From Mangrovicoccus ximenensis (GTDB lineage: Bacteria; Pseudomonadota; Alphaproteobacteria; Rhodobacterales; Rhodobacteraceae), in assembly GCF_003056725.1 (NCBI RefSeq), contig NZ_QBKZ01000016.1, forward strand, positions 133,158-197,157: 64,000 nt of DNA, in the 5' to 3' direction. This document shows, piece by piece, positions 48,335-57,886 of the stretch. Position 1 is the stretch's first letter; each line of letters starts with the position of its first letter. Both the position numbers and the translations under genes were made by a program. The notes under the pieces were generated by a model. The model saw nothing but the letters and a program-made list of their open reading frames with translations, searched no databases and was not told where the DNA came from.

Positions 48335-48767
48335 GCATCAGTGCGGCCGGCTGCGAAAGATCCATCCGGCGACGGACGCGGCAACGGGGTCATCGGCTTG
48401 GCGGACCTTGTCTCCAGCCGCGACGTCGGCAGCCCATTCGGCGGGGAAGCACGCCCCGGGCGTTTCTCCTGCTCCTCCTCATTGCCCAAGTTTCCGGGCC
48501 AGAACACGGGAAACGGGCGGATAGGCACGGTCACTGACGGCGGGGCGTGTCCGACACGCGCAGGTGCCGTCCGGCACTCCCGGTCTGCCGACAGGCCTGT
48601 CCGGTGGCGCGCCAGGACGCATCCGGAATCCGGCGCTTGCCTGCGGTCTCCGGTCCGGGATGGGAACGCGGCCATTGGAGCACGCGGACACGCCGGCAGC
48701 CCCTGGCCCAGGGACGCCATTTGCGACGGTCCCTGCGGCTGCCAGAGCCACGCCCGGGCCAGGCGCG
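48335..48767. other. No recognisable gene
   Basis: Overlapping spurious frames only. It lies downstream of the photolyase stop. Confidence 0.45.
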
Positions 48768-50291
48768 TCACACCTCCGCGCCGCGGCCCATGTCGGCGAG
48801 GAAGCCCTGCGCCCCGTCGAGCACGGCCCGGCGATGCGCCGCGTCCATCCGGTCCCAGGTCCGGTACATCTGCGCCATCCGGGGATTGGCCTCGAACCGG
48901 TCGCGGTGGCGGTCGAGAAAGGCCCAGTAGAGCAGGTTGAACGGGCAGGCGCGTGCGCCTGTCTTGTCCTTCACCCGGTAGTGGCATCCGCCGCAATAGT
49001 CCGACATACGGTCGATATAGCTGCCCGAGGAGACATAGGGCTTCGAAGCGATCACGCCGCCATCGGCGAACTGGCTCATGCCCACCGTGTTCGGCGCCTC
49101 GACCCATTCGAAGGCATCGACATAGACCGACAGGTACCATTCATGCACCTCGGCCGGATCTATCCCGGCGATCAGCGCGAAATTCCCGGTGATCATCAGC
49201 CGCTGGATATGGTGGGCATAGGCCTCGTCGCGGGTCTGGGCCACGGCATGGGACAGGCAGTTCATCCTGGTCGGCGCCCCCCAGTAGAGAGCCGGCAGCT
49301 TGCGCTGGTGGTTCAGCTTGTTCTGCCGCGCATAGTCCGAGCCGCCGCGGAAATAGATGCCGCGGACATATTCGCGCCAGCCGACGATCTGGCGGATGAA
49401 GCCCTCGGCGGCATTGATCGGAACATGGCCTTCGGCCCAGGCGGCCTCGGCGCGGCGGCAGACCTCCAGCGGGTCAAGCAGCCCGATATTCAGATAGGCC
49501 GAGACCAGCGAGTGGTAGAGGAAGCGGTTCCCCGAGAGCATCGCGTCCTGGTAGTCGCCGAACAGCGGCAGCGCCTCGGCGATGAAGCGGTCGAGCACCT
49601 GGCCTGCCTGCTCCGGATCGGTGGCATGGCCGAAGGGGCGGAGCGTGCCGAAATTGCCGCCGAAGCGGTCTTCGACCAGGTCCAGCACCCCGGCGACAGT
49701 GTCGTCCGGTTCGAACCACAGGGGCTTCGGCGCGAAGAGGTCGTCCTTGGCGGGCTTGCGGTTGTCGTGGTCGAAATTCCACTTGCCGCCGGCGGGCTGG
49801 CCGTCCTCCATCAGGAGGCCGGTCTTGCGCCGCATCTCGCGGTAGAAATACTCCATCCGGAGCGCCTTGCGCCCCTCGGTCCAGGCGTCGAATTCGGCAT
49901 GGCTGGCGATGAAACGGTCATCTTCCAGCAGGGTGACGGCGAGCGGCAGCCCGCCGAGCGCCTCGATCAGCCGCCATTCGCCGGGTTCGGTCGCGATGAC
50001 CTCGGAGGCGCCGGTTTCCGAGGCGCGGCGCAGGAGCTCGCCGGGGATCGAGCCGGCATTGCCGGGATCGTCGAGCCGGGTGTAGGCGACGCGCCAGCCA
50101 TCGGCCTCGAGCCGGGCGGCGAATTTCCGCATCGCCGCGAGGATCAGGGCGATCTTCTTCGGGTGATGCGGCACATAGCCGGTTTCCGCGCCAACCTCGG
50201 CCATCACCACCAGGTCGCGCTCCCGGTCGGCAGCTTTCAGCGCGGCCATGTCCGGCGAGAGCTGGTCGCCGAGCACAAGGATCAGCTTCAT
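48768..50291 (-). CDS. FeS-type bacterial cryptochrome/photolyase
   Basis: 507 residues, complete. M-K-L-I-L-V-L-G-D-Q-L-S starts the antenna domain. The FAD domain has G-N-R-F-L-Y-H-S-L-V-S-A and F-I-R-Q-I-V-G-W-R-E-Y-V-R-G. The four-iron cluster ligands are C in M-N-C-L-S-H and C-G-G-C-H-Y plus C-P-F near the end. This set defines the FeS-BCP group (PhrB, CryB), which repairs (6-4) photoproducts with blue light or acts as a light sensor. Confidence 0.92.
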   Translation of the reverse strand: MKLILVLGDQLSPDMAALKAADRERDLVVMAEVGAETGYVPHHPKKIALILAAMRKFAARLEADGWRVAYTRLDDPGNAGSIPGELLRRASETGASEVIATEPGEWRLIEALGGLPLAVTLLEDDRFIASHAEFDAWTEGRKALRMEYFYREMRRKTGLLMEDGQPAGGKWNFDHDNRKPAKDDLFAPKPLWFEPDDTVAGVLDLVEDRFGGNFGTLRPFGHATDPEQAGQVLDRFIAEALPLFGDYQDAMLSGNRFLYHSLVSAYLNIGLLDPLEVCRRAEAAWAEGHVPINAAEGFIRQIVGWREYVRGIYFRGGSDYARQNKLNHQRKLPALYWGAPTRMNCLSHAVAQTRDEAYAHHIQRLMITGNFALIAGIDPAEVHEWYLSVYVDAFEWVEAPNTVGMSQFADGGVIASKPYVSSGSYIDRMSDYCGGCHYRVKDKTGARACPFNLLYWAFLDRHRDRFEANPRMAQMYRTWDRMDAAHRRAVLDGAQGFLADMGRGAEV

Positions 50292-50519
50292 GCGCAGGCC
50301 CCTTCGCCGGAGACTGCTGCCGAAGGGCCGGGGGCCGGGCGCGGGAGGAGGAAAGCGCCGCCCGGATATCTGTGCTCGTCTGCCGCCATCTGCCGCTCCT
50401 GTTGCCGCTCCTGTGCCGTTTTGCACTCCAGATAGCGCGGCGGCGGCGGGCGGCCATGGCCGGAGGCAAGGTCCCGGCGGCCGCTTCTGCGGCGGCCCTG
50501 CCGGGGTGGCCTGTCCTGC

Positions 50520-50545
50520 CCGGGGCCGGTGCAAGCGGCCTCCGG
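50520..50545. other. Join: noncoding / ISL3 relic
   Basis: ISL3 transposase similarity on the minus strand ends after I-F-P-E-R-L. The position fits the block spacing. Confidence 0.45.
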
Positions 50546-50824
50546 GCGGAGGCGTTCCGGGAAAATCGCCTGGAGGCATCGCGGCGCGCAACGCCGGAAG
50601 CGCCGGGCCATGACGGGAACACGGACTTCCAGCCCGTGCGCAGGCAGGTCGGCGAGCTGGCGGACGCAATGGCTGTGTACATGCCGGGACCGCTTTCCGC
50701 AGCAGGGGCAGCTTGCCGAAGCGGCGGCGGCGCGTGCGGAGATTTCGATGAGGCCGGCCCCGGCGGCGACTTTCCCGGCGACAAGGCCAGCTGGAAGCAG
50801 CGTTTCCATGTTCAATCGTGGCAT
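50540..50824 (-). mobile_element. ISL3-family transposase, N-terminal fragment
   Basis: About 95 residues: L-L-P-A-G-L-V, a zinc-binding C-P-C-C-G-K-R-S-R-H-V-H-S motif, R-Q-L-A-D-L-P-A-H-G and R-R-F-R-R-C-A-P-R-C, as in the N-terminal helix-turn-helix/zinc region of ISL3 transposases. The catalytic part is cut by the join. The inverted repeat was not identified. Confidence 0.7.
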
Positions 50825-50924
50825 CTCGCTTGTCCTCCTGAACTTGCGTCAGAAAGATAGGGAGCGCGCGTGCGCCACTTGCATCGAAAGCGAGCCAGAG
50901 CCGAAATTGGATCCGCGCAGAGAA

Positions 50925-50949
50925 AAGGCCCCCGCGATGCGGAGGCCTT
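50925..50949 (-). terminator. 25-bp hairpin, copy 1 (after sodium channel gene)
   Basis: Identical to 51972-51996. On the minus strand the stem is followed by TTTTCT. It lies 27 bp after the channel gene stop. Confidence 0.75.
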
Positions 50950-50975
50950 CCCAGCGTTGGCGCGGCGCGCGCGGG

Positions 50976-51767
50976 TCACGCGCGGCGGCGCTCCGGCTCC
51001 TGTTCGGACAGGCGCTGCTCGATGCTTTCCAGCCGCTTGAGCACCTCGTCGCGGTAATCCGCCGTGGCCGCGTTCGATTCCTCGGCATGCGCTTCCTGCA
51101 TCGAGTTGACGATCAGGCCGACGATCAGGTTCACCACCGCGAAGGTGGTCATCAGGATGAAGGGCACGAAGAACGCCCAGGCATAGGGATGGACCTCCAT
51201 CACCGGCCGCACGATGCCCATCGACCAGCTTTCCAGCGTCATCACCTGGAACAGGGTATAGGCGGAGTCGAACAGCGTGCCGAACCACTCGGGGAAGGTG
51301 TCGCCGAAGAGCTGCGTCGCCATCACGGCGGCGATGTAGAAGATCAGCGCCATCAGCAGGAAGACCGAGGCCATGCCGGGCAGGGCGCTGACGAAGCCCT
51401 CGACCACCCGGCGCAGGGTCGGCGCGACCGACACGATGCGGAACAGCCGCAGGATGCGCATCGCCCTGAGCACCGACAGCCCCTGGGCCGAGGGGATCAG
51501 CGCGACGCCGACGATGACGAAATCGAACAGGTTCCAGCCCGAGCGGAAGAAGGCCGGGCCGCGCGCGAAGATCTTGGCGGCCAGCTCGATGACGAAGATC
51601 GCGAGGCAGATCTTGTCCAGCGCCACGATCAGCGTGCCCGCGGCCTCCATCGCCCGGTCCGAGGTCTCGAAGCCGAGCACGACGGCATTGAACAGGATCA
51701 CTCCGGTGATGAAATTGCGGATGGCGGCCCTGTCGAGGAACGCGCCGAGGCGCTGGCGGACGGTCAT
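50976..51767 (-). CDS. Bacterial voltage-gated sodium channel (NaChBac type)
   Basis: 263 residues, complete. Six membrane helices. S4 is L-R-A-M-R-I-L-R-L-F-R-I-V with Arg at every third place. The selectivity filter T-L-E-S-W-S-M is close to the T-L-E-S-W-A-S of NaChBac. A C-terminal coiled coil (E-V-L-K-R-L-E-S-I-E-Q-R-L) would form the tetramer bundle. These channels occur in alkaliphiles and marine bacteria, where they feed sodium to motility and pH homeostasis. Confidence 0.92.
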   Translation of the reverse strand: MTVRQRLGAFLDRAAIRNFITGVILFNAVVLGFETSDRAMEAAGTLIVALDKICLAIFVIELAAKIFARGPAFFRSGWNLFDFVIVGVALIPSAQGLSVLRAMRILRLFRIVSVAPTLRRVVEGFVSALPGMASVFLLMALIFYIAAVMATQLFGDTFPEWFGTLFDSAYTLFQVMTLESWSMGIVRPVMEVHPYAWAFFVPFILMTTFAVVNLIVGLIVNSMQEAHAEESNAATADYRDEVLKRLESIEQRLSEQEPERRRA

Positions 51768-51971
51768 GGGGTCTCCTGCACGGGAAAGTGGGAAAAGGGT
51801 CTGGCGCGGATGCCTTACTGGCGCGCCGGAGACCGCACAACTGCGCGAAATGGGCCGCTCGCCCGGGCAGGCCGCGCCGGGCCTTGGAAGACAGGGTGCC
51901 GGGCCGGGCGTCCGGGCTTCACGTCTGCGTGGGCGGCGGCGGCCTGCCTGTCCGGCAGGCGGAAACGCAAG

Positions 51972-51996
51972 AAGGCCCCCGCGATGCGGAGGCCTT
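51972..51996 (-). terminator. 25-bp hairpin, copy 2 (after rplY)
   Basis: Exact copy of 50925-50949, 27 bp after the rplY stop. The T-run is shorter here (TTCTT). Confidence 0.7.
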
Positions 51997-52023
51997 CGGA
52001 TCACTCGCCAGAGGCGCGGAGGA

Positions 52024-52644
52024 TCACTCCTCTGCGGCTGCCTCTTCTTCTTCGTCATCGGAGCTGCCGCCGAGACCGGCCGGTGCCTGGATGTTCGCGA
52101 TCACGAAGTCGCGGTCGATGGTCGGCTTGACGCCTTCCGGCAGCTGCGCGTCCGAGATGTGGATCGTGTCGCCGATCTTGCGGCCTGCAAGGTCGATGAC
52201 GATCTTCTCGGGGATGTCGCCTGCGGTGACGACCAGCTCGACTTCCGGACGGACCTCGGTCAGGACGCCGCCGCGCTTCAGACCGGGGCATTCCTCGTGG
52301 TTGATGTACTCGACCGGGATGTAGAGGTTGATCTTCGACGCACGGCGCAGGCGCATGAAGTCGACATGGGTCGGAAGGTCCTTGACCACGTCGCGCTGCA
52401 CGGAGCGGCAGATCACGCGGACGTCTTCCTGGCCTTCGATCTTCATGTTGAAGAGCGTTGCGAGGAAACGGCCCTGCTTCAGGCGCTTCAGCAGCACGTT
52501 GAACGGGATCTGGATCGCCTGCGGCTCTGCTTCGCCGCCATAGACAACGCCCGGCACCATGCCGTTGCGACGTGCCTCGCGAGCGGCCCCCTTGCCCGTC
52601 CCCGCGCGAACCTGGACTTCGAGATCAGGAATCTCACCAGCCAT
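52024..52644 (-). CDS. rplY: 50S ribosomal protein L25, long (Ctc) form
   Basis: 206 residues, complete. [20 protein letters not shown] is the 5S rRNA-binding N-terminal block. The Ctc C-terminal domain follows, with an acidic tail ([11 protein letters not shown]). TAGGAG lies 9 bp before ATG. In this group pth usually follows; here the channel gene does, after a terminator. Confidence 0.95.
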   Translation of the reverse strand: MAGEIPDLEVQVRAGTGKGAAREARRNGMVPGVVYGGEAEPQAIQIPFNVLLKRLKQGRFLATLFNMKIEGQEDVRVICRSVQRDVVKDLPTHVDFMRLRRASKINLYIPVEYINHEECPGLKRGGVLTEVRPEVELVVTAGDIPEKIVIDLAGRKIGDTIHISDAQLPEGVKPTIDRDFVIANIQAPAGLGGSSDDEEEEAAAEE

Positions 52645-53079
52645 CGTAAATTCTCCTAGATAAGTGGGCCGCCTCCAAGGGTGTCGGCCCGGATGAAGCG
52701 CGCCCATAGCCGGCCGGGGCCGTTCGCGCAAGGAAAAAGCGTCGCCGTGCCGCAGCTCAGGCGGCTTGCGCGCGGGCCGGGGCGGGGCGGCTTCCGGCCC
52801 AGACGCAGCCCAGCTGGATCGCATTCGTCGGGGAATTGATCCCCCGGACCGCCAGATTTCACGCTTTGCAGTTGAGACGAACACATTGCGCTACAGACAT
52901 GGCAGAACTGAAAGATTGCGGTGCCACGAAAGTCCGGAAAGTCCCGCACCACGGCCGCCCCATGTCTTCGGGTAAAGGTCCGCTTCTCCGCGTAGGCAAC
53001 TCGGGGCGAAGGGCGAGACAGGGCTGTTTGCGACCGGCTGCAAACTGCGGGCATCCGGCCGCCCCGACGCGGGCCGCCC
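52645..53079. other. No gene; inferred block boundary near 52.8 kb
   Basis: No coding signal. The sequence becomes A/T-richer after about 52820. The roughly 2.3-kb spacing places a join near 52.8 kb, but nothing marks it directly. Confidence 0.35.
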
Positions 53080-54969
53080 CTAGCCCGGCGTGAACCAGAT
53101 CGGCGAGGTGTAGGCGCGGTCCCGCACCGTCATCGAAGTTCCTTCCGGCATCTCGATCCCGAAGAATTTCGCATCATAGGCCGTCCAGCGCGGCGACGGG
53201 ATCTCGATCACCCGCGCGTAGTAGAAGGCCCGCGCAGCCGGGTCGAATTCCGGGTCCTGCCAATGGCCACCCAGCACCGCCGCGCCGATCGTGTTGGTCC
53301 AGGAAGCATCGGCAATGTCCACCGTGCTGCCGACATCTCCGGCGCAGTGCCCCGCCTCGATCTCCCGTCCGGCACAGGCGATGTCCCAGATTCTCTCCTG
53401 CGGGATGCCCTCCGCGTCGAGCCAGCCCTTCACGATCTGGATCCGGTCGAGATTGGCGCCGTCGGGATCGCGCAGCGCGCGCACCATGAAGGTCGGCGAC
53501 GCGCCCTCGGGGCCCGCGAAGAGATCGCCACCCATCGGCACGCCCCGCGCATAGCCCTGCCGCGCGAAATCCGGGCGGCTGACCTCGTCCTCGGCGAAAT
53601 CCCAGCCGCCGAAAACCTGCACCCGCAGACGGCTGCCGGTGGTCGCATAGACCTCGCGCCGCTTCATCGCGTCCCAGATCGCCTCGCGGGTGTTCTCGGT
53701 CGCCCAGACCGCCGCCAGCCCGGACGCGCCCAGGTCGATGTCGTAGATCGAGTATTCCGGCGAGACCTGGCTTTCGATCAGCACTCCGTCGCGGCGATGC
53801 GGCGAAGGCTCCACGATATAGGCCTTGCCGAACCAGTTCTCCTCGCGCGTCGAGGGGATCGCGTTATGCGCGTCGGTCGAGCCGATCATGCCGAACTTGA
53901 ACGGGTTCGCGCCGATCCGCGCCTCCTCGGCGAGGCCGAGCTTCAGCGCCTCGCGGGCATACTCGGTCTTCAGCATCTCCGGCTGCTTCGGCTCCGATCC
54001 CGAGAGGTTCGAGGCATCGACAATCTCGAAATCGGCAAAAGCGTCGTCCGGGGACAGCAGCGGATGCGCCTCGCCGGTGCCCTTGGGCTGGGTCACCTCG
54101 ACCAGCGGCTCGTACCGCGCCCTCGTCGCCGCATAATCGCCGTCGAAGGCGGTGCCGCCGAAGGTCTCCAGCATGAACATCATGCCGTTCGACAGGTTGC
54201 CGTTGTGCGGGATCGCGAGCGCCCGGCCGCCGGTGCGCGCCTCGTAGGATTCCATGTAGGCCCAGAGCGCTTCGGGGTCGTCGCTGTCATAGGTCGAGAA
54301 CGGCAGCACCTGCCGCGTGCGCTCCGCCCCGTCGCGGAAGATGACGTTGCGGTGCAGGTTGTTGCCGCCCGGGCCGGAGGTCCATTCGAAGCCGATGAAG
54401 GTGGTGAAAACGCCGGGATCGTTGTAGCGCTCGGCATTGGCGATCACCGTCTCCCAGACCGAGGCGGCCATCTCGGGACTGCCGATCTGGTCCTCGCCTC
54501 GGCCATTGCCGTCGACCCATTCGATGAAGGCGTCATAGCCGTTTCCCTGCCGCATCATCTCGGCCCAGCGGCGGCCGGTCTCGCTCTGCAGCACCAGCGG
54601 ATCGCCGCGCTGGAGATAGTCCGAGAGGCCGATATTCTCGGCATGATCCGCCACCACCACGAAATCGAGCGGCCGCAGCAGCTTGAAGGGCCCTGCGGCC
54701 TGGCTCTGGATCACCTCGCCGCGCGAGACCCGGTAGGCCTCGTCCGGCCCGAGCGTCGCGCCCGCCATGCCCGCATCCGCAGACCAGGAGGTGTGCAGGT
54801 GGGTGTCGCCGAAATAGACGTCCTGCGGATAGTGGTCATTCACATAGGGGGAATAAGGGCGCGGCGGGGAGGCATAGTCTTCCTCGGCGACTTCGAAATC
54901 CTGGGCAAATCCAGGGAGGGACAGGCAACAGCAGATCGCGGCAAGCACAGTGCGGCAACAGGTGGGCAT
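53080..54969 (-). CDS. DUF3604 exported protein, PHP-like
   Basis: 629 residues, complete. The signal peptide is M-P-T-C-C-R-T-V-L-A-A-I-C-C-C-L-S-L-P-G. F-G-D-T-H-L-H-T-S-W-S-A-D-A opens the PHP-like metal-binding domain, with V-A-D-H-A-E-N-I-G, I-P-H-N-G-N-L-S-N and G-S-T-D-A-H-N supplying further His/Asp ligands. A metallohydrolase of the periplasm is likely; the substrate is unknown. GGAGG precedes the start. Confidence 0.88.
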   Translation of the reverse strand: MPTCCRTVLAAICCCLSLPGFAQDFEVAEEDYASPPRPYSPYVNDHYPQDVYFGDTHLHTSWSADAGMAGATLGPDEAYRVSRGEVIQSQAAGPFKLLRPLDFVVVADHAENIGLSDYLQRGDPLVLQSETGRRWAEMMRQGNGYDAFIEWVDGNGRGEDQIGSPEMAASVWETVIANAERYNDPGVFTTFIGFEWTSGPGGNNLHRNVIFRDGAERTRQVLPFSTYDSDDPEALWAYMESYEARTGGRALAIPHNGNLSNGMMFMLETFGGTAFDGDYAATRARYEPLVEVTQPKGTGEAHPLLSPDDAFADFEIVDASNLSGSEPKQPEMLKTEYAREALKLGLAEEARIGANPFKFGMIGSTDAHNAIPSTREENWFGKAYIVEPSPHRRDGVLIESQVSPEYSIYDIDLGASGLAAVWATENTREAIWDAMKRREVYATTGSRLRVQVFGGWDFAEDEVSRPDFARQGYARGVPMGGDLFAGPEGASPTFMVRALRDPDGANLDRIQIVKGWLDAEGIPQERIWDIACAGREIEAGHCAGDVGSTVDIADASWTNTIGAAVLGGHWQDPEFDPAARAFYYARVIEIPSPRWTAYDAKFFGIEMPEGTSMTVRDRAYTSPIWFTPG

Positions 54970-55094
54970 CTCGGTCTCCTCCAGAAACTCCTCGTCTCCG
55001 ACATACAGGAATTCCCGCCAGGATTGTACTGCCATGAGCCCTCCGCCGAAACTCCGCGGACCAGCGAGGTGCCGTTTCGAGTTCCGAGCTATGG

Positions 55095-55125
55095 CTGAAA
55101 ATGGGTGATGGGGCCTGAAGCGCCG
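55095..55125. other. Join: DUF3604 upstream / helical protein
   Basis: The helical protein loses its pattern after D-L-F-G-A-V-S-A-L-Q-A-P. The remaining frame belongs to the leader of DUF3604. Confidence 0.65.
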
Positions 55126-56188
55126 AGACCGCGCCGAACAGGTCGTTGCGGCCCAGCACCAGGTCGGCCCCGGCACCGCCGTCCGCCAGAAGCTCGGCCA
55201 GCACGCCGCCCTCGCCGAGGATCCGGCCTGTCAGCACCTGACCCAGATCGGCGGCGCGGCTCTCGAGCCCGCCCGACAGCATGCCGAGGATCTGGCCCGC
55301 AATGCCGCCGAAGGGATCGAAAATCGCGGTCGAGGGCAGCAGCCCCGAAATCTTCGCCGCGACGCCTTCGAGCAGGCCGGTGATGCCGGTCGCGTCGAGG
55401 ATCGGGTTCAGCACCGGGTCGATGATCTTCGAGATCAGCCAGTCGGCCTTGCCCAGAACCCATTCAAAGGGCTTCAGCGCGTCGGCGACCTTTGCCAGCG
55501 GCGCGAAGAGCGGGTTCAGCGCCGCGATCGCCGAGCCGAGCTGGCCGGAGGCGCGCTCCAGCGCCGCGGAGACGCCCGCCAGCGGATCGGCAGCGGCGAC
55601 GAGGTCCGACACCTGGTCCGCCAACCCGGCCAGCGCGTTCTGCGCGGTGCCCAGATCGTTGGCGTCGAACCCCTCGATTGCGCGGCCGATGCCGTCGAGC
55701 GTCGCGGCCTGGGCATCATCCAGCAGGTCGCGGTCGATCTCGAAGGCGGTGGCGGCCTCCCTCAGGCTGCCCAGCACCCCGCCGATATCCGCGGCGGTGT
55801 TGTCGAGCGGCAGCTCGACCGCGGCCAGCGCCTTGTGAACCGCCTCGATCCCGTCGGACACCTTGGCGAAGGTCTCGTCGGTATTGGCGGCCTGCTTGCG
55901 CAGCTCCTCGATGCCGTCCTCGACCCGGTCGATCACCTTGCCCAGAAGGCCGACGATCTTGCCGGCCGGGCCGAACTTCGACAGCACCTTCACGACGGCC
56001 TTCAGGTCCTCGACCTTGTCCTCGGCGTCGCGGATCTGGTTGTGGAAGTTGCCCGCGGCGTCCGAGGCGTCCTTGGCCTCTTCCAGCACGGCCTGCACGA
56101 GGCCGATCCCCCCGAGCGCGCGGCCGACATCCCCGGCGGTTCCGGCAAGCTGGTCGGCAAGGGCGGCGATTGCATTGGTCTGGGTCAT
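55110..56188 (-). CDS. Long helical protein of unknown function, C-terminus missing
   Basis: About 359 residues from ATG 56188. It lacks a signal peptide. The whole fragment is amphipathic helix rich in Ala, Leu, Gly and Asp: A-I-A-A-L-A-D-Q-L-A-G-T-A-G, a charged coiled coil near 40-90, then apolar hairpins such as P-F-G-G-I-A-G-Q-I-L-G-M-L-S-G-G-L. This resembles pore-forming or secreted repeat proteins but matches no family I know. It is divergent from a DUF4011-type helicase gene, 234 bp away. Confidence 0.55.
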
Positions 56189-56363
56189 TGTCCTGGCTCC
56201 GGTCTGGCGTTTCCTGCGATGTCCCGAAGCTACCGGGCAGGGTCCGCCCGGGTTATGGGGTCGACACCCCATATTGCCGCCCGGCCTGCGCCGCCGGTTT
56301 TGCCGCAAGCGGTGGCACGCTCGCGGAAACAGTATAAGTAACAACCAGTTGTCGGCGCCTCGA

Positions 56364-56392
56364 TTGACACTTATTGCGGCATATGCAGCTAT
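56364..56392 (+). promoter_or_regulatory. Possible sigma-70 promoter of the helicase gene
   Basis: TTGACA at 56364-56369, 17 bp, AGCTAT at 56387-56392, about 30 bp before the preferred GTG start. The -10 is weak. The surrounding patch is A/T-richer than usual here. Confidence 0.4.
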
Positions 56393-56421
56393 GGCCCGTC
56401 AGTGCGGGGAGAATTCGGAAC

Positions 56422-57440
56422 GTGCGGAACATCTTGCTCGAAGCGCCTGGCAGAACGGCCGGGACCGCCCTTGAGATCGCGGTGGACGCGGTGGCGCGGG
56501 TCAATGCGGCCTCCGCCCAGAACGGCGTGTCGATCCTGCGCGGGATCACGCTGCGCAATGCCGGGCCGGTCCCGCTCGAAGGGCTGACCGTCACCGCGGA
56601 TTGCCGCCCCGGCCTGATCCGCCCCAAGACCTGGACCGTCGACCGGCTGGCACCGGGCGCCTCGCTGGCGCTGCCGCAGCTCGACACCCCGCTCGATCCG
56701 GCGCTGCTCGGCGGGCTGAACGAGGCCGAGCTGGGCGAGCTTGCCGTCTCCGCCGCGAAGGGCGAGGACCAGCTTGCCCGCGCCACGGTCCAGGTCGAAA
56801 TGCTGGCGCGCGACGAATGGGGCGGTCTCGGCGAGATGGCGCATCTGCTGGCGGCCCATGTCTCGCCGAACGATGCCGCAGTCGCCGCGGTGCTGAAGGA
56901 GGCCTCCGGCCTTCTCGAGGCCGCCGGGCATGACGGCGCGATCGACGGCTACCAGTCGAAGGACCCGGGCCGGGTCTGGATGCTGGCAGGCGCGATCTGG
57001 TCGGCTCTGACCGGACTGGGGCTGAGCTATGCCGTGCCCCCGGCCTCCTTCGAGACCCGCGGCCAGAAGATCCGCGATCCGGGGCGCATCCGGGCCGAGG
57101 GGCTGGCGACCTGCCTCGACAGCGCGCTGTTCCTCGCCGCCTGCTACGAAGCGGCCGGGCTGAATCCGGCGGTGCTCTTCTCCGAGGACCATGCCTGGAC
57201 CGGGCTCTGGCTGGCCGAGCGCGATTTCGGCGCGGTGACCGAGCCCGACGTGGTGGCGGTGCGCAAGGCTGCCGATGCCCGCGACTTCGTCATGCTGGAA
57301 ACCGTGCTGCTGACCAAGCGTCCCTCGATCGGCTTCGAGCAGGCCGCCAGCGCCGGGCGCGAGCTGACCGCCGAGCATAACGAGCACGCCTTCCGCATGG
57401 CGGTCGACATCCGCCGCGCCCGCGCCGCCCGGATCCGGCC
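56422..57440 (+). CDS. DUF4011-type superfamily I helicase, N-terminal domain only
   Basis: GTG 56422 is preferred because GGGGAGA lies 9 bp upstream; TTG 56374 is in frame. 340 residues match the N-terminal region of very large (about 2000-residue) helicases. A beta-rich lead (L-R-N-A-G-P-V-P-L-E-G-L) precedes W-G-G-L-G-E-M-A-H-L-L-A-A-H-V-S-P-N and a transglutaminase/papain-like domain with Cys in L-A-T-C-L-D-S-A-L and His in E-D-H-A-W-T-G-L-W. Helicase and nuclease domains are lost at the join. Confidence 0.75.
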
Positions 57441-57462
57441 GCTGGCCGCGCGCCAGCGCGAC
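57430..57462. other. Join with inverted repeat: helicase / ABC ATPase
   Basis: Two genes lacking their 3' ends meet tail to tail at CGCTGGC (57440-57446), five bases, GCCAGCG (57452-57458). The ATPase stops just after the signature. Confidence 0.75.
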
Positions 57463-57885
57463 GCGCTGCTGCTGGCCGCCCGACAGCGCGGCGGGGCGGC
57501 GTCCGGCCAATTGTTCGAGCCCGGTCAGCGCCAGCATTTCCCCGACCCGGGCGGCGATCCGCGCCCGGCTCCATTTGCGGACCCGCAGCGGAAAGGCGAT
57601 GTTTTCCGCGACGCTGAGATGCGGGAAGAGCGCGTAGCCCTGGAAGACGAAGCCGAAATCCCGGTCCTCGGGATCGCGGGCGGTGATGTCCTCGCCCTCC
57701 ATCAGGATGCGGCCCGAGCTCGGCGCGGTGAAGCCCGCGACCGACATCAGCAGGGTCGTCTTGCCCGAGCCCGAAGGCCCGAGCAGCGTGACGAACTCGC
57801 CCTCGGCCACCTCGAGCGAGACCCGGTCCAGCGCCCGGATCCCGCCATAGGTCTTGGCGAGCGTGTCGACGGTGAGAAGCGTCAT
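57445..57885 (-). CDS. Polyamine-type ABC transporter ATPase, C-terminus missing
   Basis: 147 residues. Walker A is G-P-S-G-S-G-K-T-T-L, Q-loop F-V-F-Q-G-Y-A-L-F-P-H-L, signature A-L-S-G-G-Q-Q-Q-R-V-A-L-A-R, then cut before Walker B. The pattern is that of PotA/CysA-type importers. Its start lies 1 bp after the amidinohydrolase stop, so it is translated with it. Confidence 0.9.
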
Positions 57886-57886
57886 C

